From positions 1 through 64,000 of the forward strand of contig NZ_MUHA01000006.1 in NCBI RefSeq assembly GCF_002217355.1: 64,000 nt of DNA. The letters are read 5' to 3'. Origin of the DNA: Flavobacterium oncorhynchi (GTDB lineage Bacteria > Bacteroidota > Bacteroidia > Flavobacteriales > Flavobacteriaceae). A program made the position numbers and the translations under genes. Below the pieces are notes generated by a model. That model searched no databases. It saw only the letters and a program-made list of their open reading frames with translations, and was not told the origin of the DNA. Below, piece after piece: positions 60,275 through 64,000 of the stretch (the first letter of the stretch is position 1; each line of letters starts with the position of its first letter).

Positions 60275-62737
60275 TTATCCTGGGAAATCGCCGCCGCCGT
60301 CACCGCCGCCGTCATTTCTTGGTGCTTTTTCTCTATCATTTTTAGGTTTGTTAAAACGATAAGTAAATGATAAATTAAATTGACGTTTACGAAATTGCAT
60401 TTCTCCATATGATCTCTGACTTTCAAGTGTAGTATCATTTTGAAGGTAAGTGTACGATCTCATAATTCTTGAATTGAAAATATCACTGATGTTGAAAGCG
60501 ATTGTTGCCTTATCTTTCATAACATCTTTGCTTAAAGCAGTATTCATTCCAAATTGACCTAAGTTTTTACCTTGTGCAGTTTTTTGTTCGCCATTGTAAG
60601 TAGCATTCAATTGCCAGTCAATTTTGTATGGTAAAGTCAATTTAGAGTTGATTCTTGCAAACCAAGAATTTGCTTGATTGTCAAGATTTTGTACTACTGT
60701 ATTGCCTTTAGTGTCAACATAAGTATTTTCTCCTGTTGTTTTTACGTTGTAAAGATTGAAGTTGCTGTTTACTCTCCACCATTTAAACGGAGTGTAATTT
60801 AAAGTAAATTCAAAACCAAATTTTTGCTCTTTACCTAAGTTTATAGGTCTGCTTAAAATAACAGGAATTCCATTTACTTCTTCGCCGTTTGGAGTTCTAA
60901 CAAAGCTGAAAACATCTTTGGTATCTTCAAAATAAGCTGAAGTATTGAAAGTTACTTTGTCCCAACGCTTGATGTAACCAACATCATATTTGTCTGTTAA
61001 TGATGGATCTAAATCAGGATTTCCTTGAAAAATGTTAACATTACTTGAGTAGTTAACAGCTGGATTCATAAAACGACCTCTTGGTCTTGTTAAACGCTTG
61101 CTGTAACTTGCTGTAAAGTTGCTTTGATCTGAAATTTCATAACTGATAAAAGCACTTGGAAACAAGTTGTTGTATTTTTTAGTGTTGAAATCATTGTTGT
61201 CTAATAAGTTTACTTGAATATTGGTGTCTTCCCAACGTAAACCAAACAAATACGAAAATTTCTTTACTTTAAAGCCGTATTGTGTGTAAAGAGCATTAAT
61301 ATTCTCTTTGTATTCTAAAGTGTTTGATAAGTTTGGATCTTTTGCTCCTGAATCATCTGTAACGAAGTATTGATTATTTAAATCACCAAAGCTTCCTTTA
61401 TATCCCGCTTCAAACTGACCGCCTTTTCCTAAAGGTAATACATAATCTGCCTGTAACTGAACTTGTTTTTGTACTTGATCGTTTAGTGTTGTATTGTAGT
61501 TTGGAGAAGCGGTAATAATACTGCTGTTGTTATCTGTGTTTCTGGAAATAGATAAATCAGCTGTAAGTTTGTGTCCTTTATCGTTGAAATTTTTAATCAA
61601 ATTCGAAGTGTATTCTACATTTTGACTATTGGTTTCTCCGTTATTTAAACGAAACGAATTACCTGTAGGGTTACTATTTGAGTCAAAATTACTGTAATTG
61701 ATTAAATCTCTGGTGTCTCCAGAATTTTTTTGGTAATTGATGGCGTTTGTCCAGAAAGTATTTGGAGCAACAGTCCATTCGATTCCTGCTCTTCCGTTAA
61801 ATCCGTCAGATTCTCTTTTGGTATCACGATCTTCATCTAAGAAACCTTTTGGTGTACCATCAGCATTGTAGTAAGAGGTGTTGGTTAAACCACCTCCTTC
61901 ATTAGTTCTGTGGTTATAGCCTAGAGTAGTAAAATAGTTTAATTTTTCTGTTTTATAATTTAGATTTCCTGTTAATCCATAGGCTTCAGGAAGTCCGCCA
62001 GAAGCAATAAAAGTTCCATTAAAACCTTGATTTTTACCTTTTTTAAGAACAATGTTGATGATTCCAGATCCTCCTTCAGCATCGTAACGCGCTGATGGAT
62101 TTGTGATAACTTCAACTTTGTCAATTGCATCTGCAGGAAGCTGGCGTAAAGCCTCTGCAACATTTATAGCATTAGAAGGTCTTCCATCAATTAAAATTCG
62201 GATATTGTCGCTTCCTCTTAAACTTACATTTCCTTCAGTATCAACAGAAACTGATGGTACATTGTCTAGAACGTCACTAACAGTTCCGCCTTTTACAATC
62301 ATGTCTTGACCAACATTATAAACTTTTTTGTCTAGTTTAATTTCTACTGTTGATTTTTCTGCACGAACAACAACTTCATTTAATTGAGCTGCATCTTCAG
62401 ATAAATTTATAACACCTAAATTAGTATCTCCTTTAATACTTTTTTGCTTTAATTCAGTTGATTTAAACGAAATAAATTCAATCTTAATATCATAAATTCC
62501 CGGTGCAACTGCAACATCAAATTCACCTTTGGGATTGGTGATTCCACCAGCAATAACTTTAGTATCGTTTGGAGCAGTTATTGAAATTGTTGCATATTCC
62601 AACGGTTGTTTGCTTACTTTTTCTAAAACTTTTCCAGTAACTTTTACCTTGTTTTTTGCAGGCGGTCCCTGCTGTGCATAGTTGTAAAAACTTGTAAAAA
62701 GCAATACAAGGATTACAGCGAATTTGATTTTCTTCAT
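60275..62737 (-). CDS. TonB-dependent outer-membrane receptor
   Basis: The 820-residue protein has a signal peptide (FAVILVLLFTSFYNYAQ), then a carboxypeptidase-like beta domain (VTGKVLEKVSKQPLEYATISI). The plug contains GGTVSDVLDNVPSVSVDTEGNVSLRG and VEVITNPSARYDAEGGSGIINIVLKK. A beta-barrel of the outer membrane beta-barrel family (OMP_b-brl_3) follows and ends in FNLSFTYRF. A Gly/Asp-rich tail (GGGDGGGDFPG) is unusual. No SusD-like gene lies beside it, so it is not a typical polysaccharide pair; the substrate is unknown. Confidence 0.88.
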   Translation of the reverse strand: MKKIKFAVILVLLFTSFYNYAQQGPPAKNKVKVTGKVLEKVSKQPLEYATISITAPNDTKVIAGGITNPKGEFDVAVAPGIYDIKIEFISFKSTELKQKSIKGDTNLGVINLSEDAAQLNEVVVRAEKSTVEIKLDKKVYNVGQDMIVKGGTVSDVLDNVPSVSVDTEGNVSLRGSDNIRILIDGRPSNAINVAEALRQLPADAIDKVEVITNPSARYDAEGGSGIINIVLKKGKNQGFNGTFIASGGLPEAYGLTGNLNYKTEKLNYFTTLGYNHRTNEGGGLTNTSYYNADGTPKGFLDEDRDTKRESDGFNGRAGIEWTVAPNTFWTNAINYQKNSGDTRDLINYSNFDSNSNPTGNSFRLNNGETNSQNVEYTSNLIKNFNDKGHKLTADLSISRNTDNNSSIITASPNYNTTLNDQVQKQVQLQADYVLPLGKGGQFEAGYKGSFGDLNNQYFVTDDSGAKDPNLSNTLEYKENINALYTQYGFKVKKFSYLFGLRWEDTNIQVNLLDNNDFNTKKYNNLFPSAFISYEISDQSNFTASYSKRLTRPRGRFMNPAVNYSSNVNIFQGNPDLDPSLTDKYDVGYIKRWDKVTFNTSAYFEDTKDVFSFVRTPNGEEVNGIPVILSRPINLGKEQKFGFEFTLNYTPFKWWRVNSNFNLYNVKTTGENTYVDTKGNTVVQNLDNQANSWFARINSKLTLPYKIDWQLNATYNGEQKTAQGKNLGQFGMNTALSKDVMKDKATIAFNISDIFNSRIMRSYTYLQNDTTLESQRSYGEMQFRKRQFNLSFTYRFNKPKNDREKAPRNDGGGDGGGDFPG

Positions 62738-62830
62738 TTTTTTTTTGGTTTCTTTGATTCTTTAGACCGCAAATGTAGCTTTTGGTTTAAAGTATAAGAT
62801 CATAAAAAAATGTTAATTTGGTATTTAGTA

Positions 62831-63175
62831 TTAATCTAAAAAAGAAGCCACTTTATCTAAATCTCTCCCAATAATTGCTTTTCCATTTTTTATAACAATT
62901 GGACGTTCAATTAGAATTGGATTATCTGTCATTGCTTGAATAATTTCATCATTAGTCAATGTTTTTTCTTTATAGTTTTCTATCCAAATTTTTTCTTTGG
63001 TTCTAACCAATTCAGCGGGCTGAAGGTTTAATTTTTCAAGAAGTTCTTTTAATTCACTAAAGCTTGGTGTTTCAGTTAAATATGGAATTATTTCATATTC
63101 TTGATTTGTCTGGTCAATAAAAGCGAGGCAGTTTCTTGATTTTCCGCAGCGTGGATTGTGATAAATTTGTATCAT
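62831..63175 (-). CDS. ArsC/Spx-family reductase
   Basis: The 114-residue protein (MIQIYHNPRCGKSRNCLAFI) has the thioredoxin-like fold of glutaredoxin-type arsenate reductases, with Cys10 in NPRCGKSRN. The C-terminal LIERPIVIKNGKAIIGRD holds the conserved Arg of the family. It may reduce arsenate with glutaredoxin, or be a YffB/Spx-like protein of other function. It has no arsenic genes beside it. Confidence 0.82.
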   Translation of the reverse strand: MIQIYHNPRCGKSRNCLAFIDQTNQEYEIIPYLTETPSFSELKELLEKLNLQPAELVRTKEKIWIENYKEKTLTNDEIIQAMTDNPILIERPIVIKNGKAIIGRDLDKVASFLD

Positions 63176-63289
63176 TTTGTTATATTTAAAGTGTGCTGAA
63201 ATAGGTTCTCTAAAAAAAGCGGTATTTTAGCAATAACAAAAATAGGGTTTACTATTTAAATAGAATTCTCATTTTAAAAAATTAAATAT

Positions 63290-64000
63290 ATGTTTTTAGA
63301 GCAAGGTGTTAAACCTGAAAATAAATTTTGGAAGTATCTTTTAGGATCTGTTTTTATTATTACAGCTTCATTTGTAGGACAGGTGCCTTTTACGATTGCT
63401 GTTTTTTGGAAAAGTTTCTCAGATAAAACTGGTTTTCCAACGGATAATGATGCGGCATTAAAAATATTTGAACCAAATCTTACTTTGTTTTTAATAATGA
63501 TTTCGTTTGTTTTTGCTCTAGCAGGTGTTTATTTTGTTGTAAAATACATACATCATCAAACGATGTTGTCGGTTACAACAGGGAGAAAAAAAGTCGATTG
63601 GAGCCGTATTTTGTTCTCTTTTATTTTATGGTCGGTTTTTTCTATTGCAAGTTTTTCTGTCTTGTATTTTCAAGCGCCTGAAAAATTTGTGTGGAATTTT
63701 AAGCTGATTCCATTTTTGATTTTAGTAGTTATAGGCGGCATTTTAATTCCTATTCAAACAAGTACAGAAGAATATGTTTTTAGAGGCTATTTAATGCAGG
63801 GCTTCGCAAATTTAGCACAGAATAAGTGGTTTCCGCTTATGATGACTTCATTAATATTTGGATTAATGCATATTTTAAATCCAGAGGTTACAAAAATGGG
63901 ATACATAATAATGGTGTATTATATAGGAACAGGTTTGTTTTTAGGAATTATTACACTAATGGATGATGGAATGGAGCTGGCTTTAGGTTTTCATGCCGCT
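63290..64000 (+). CDS. CPBP-family intramembrane protease, 3' end outside window
   Basis: The ATG at 63290 (MFLEQGVKPENKFWKYLLGS) opens a frame that runs to the window end. Several membrane helices lead to the catalytic motifs STEEYVFRGYL (EExxxR), SLIFGLMHILN (FxxxH) and ALGFHAA (third motif, cut by the window edge). CPBP proteases resemble CAAX prenyl proteases and act within membranes. The remaining C-terminal part is not visible. Confidence 0.85.
   Translation, partial: MFLEQGVKPENKFWKYLLGSVFIITASFVGQVPFTIAVFWKSFSDKTGFPTDNDAALKIFEPNLTLFLIMISFVFALAGVYFVVKYIHHQTMLSVTTGRKKVDWSRILFSFILWSVFSIASFSVLYFQAPEKFVWNFKLIPFLILVVIGGILIPIQTSTEEYVFRGYLMQGFANLAQNKWFPLMMTSLIFGLMHILNPEVTKMGYIIMVYYIGTGLFLGIITLMDDGMELALGFHAA

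Overview
The window is AT-rich DNA from a member of the Flavobacteriaceae, most likely Flavobacterium. Signs of this are a type IX secretion gliding-motility C-terminal domain, paired PorP/SprF and OmpA-like genes, TANNTTTG promoter elements, a TonB-dependent receptor with a carboxypeptidase-like N-terminal domain, and a tmRNA whose tag reads GENNYALAA. The genus is inferred from these families; no search was run.

Host left flank (1-22202). A cell-surface cluster runs from 1 to about 7580: a collagen-like protein cut by the window start, a lectin-like secreted protein, a protein with a type B T9SS sorting domain, a PorP/SprF-like outer-membrane protein and an OmpA/PD40 protein. Two small genes follow. 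A carbohydrate locus (8777-16260) holds an (alpha/alpha)6 glycosidase, a GH36 alpha-galactosidase and an S1 sulfatase, and the motif CTGGTAGGT recurs beside these genes. The oxidative pentose phosphate genes gnd-zwf-pgl lie on the minus strand. A membrane histidine kinase ends just before the prophage.

Prophage (about 22203-54929, 32.7 kb). It is a siphovirus-type prophage with an HK97-like head, integrated into the 3' end of the tmRNA gene ssrA. A 21-bp direct repeat marks both ends. From left to right it holds: a secreted cargo protein; an XRE repressor with repeated operators and a divergent early promoter; small early genes; a complete diversity-generating retroelement (DGR) with three tandem target genes, a template repeat, a reverse transcriptase and a small candidate accessory gene; a replication module with an initiator that carries four iterons, and DnaB; HNH endonuclease and TerS; a second XRE regulator; TerL, portal, protease and capsid; head-tail genes; tail chaperones with a lambda-type GGGAAAG -1 frameshift site; tape measure; tail and fibre proteins; holin, CHAP endolysin and a spanin-like protein; and a tyrosine integrase.

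The DGR is the most striking system. Template and variable repeats are each 76 bp, and all 42 differences between the template and the three variable copies fall at template adenines. Its targets sit in the early region, not beside the tail genes, and have no signal peptide.

Host right flank (54930-64000). After the tmRNA come a serine beta-lactamase-like lipoprotein, a saccharopine/alanine dehydrogenase-like oxidoreductase, fumarase C, a 57-residue membrane protein with a structured extragenic repeat upstream, a TonB-dependent receptor, an ArsC/Spx-family protein and a CPBP membrane protease cut by the window end.
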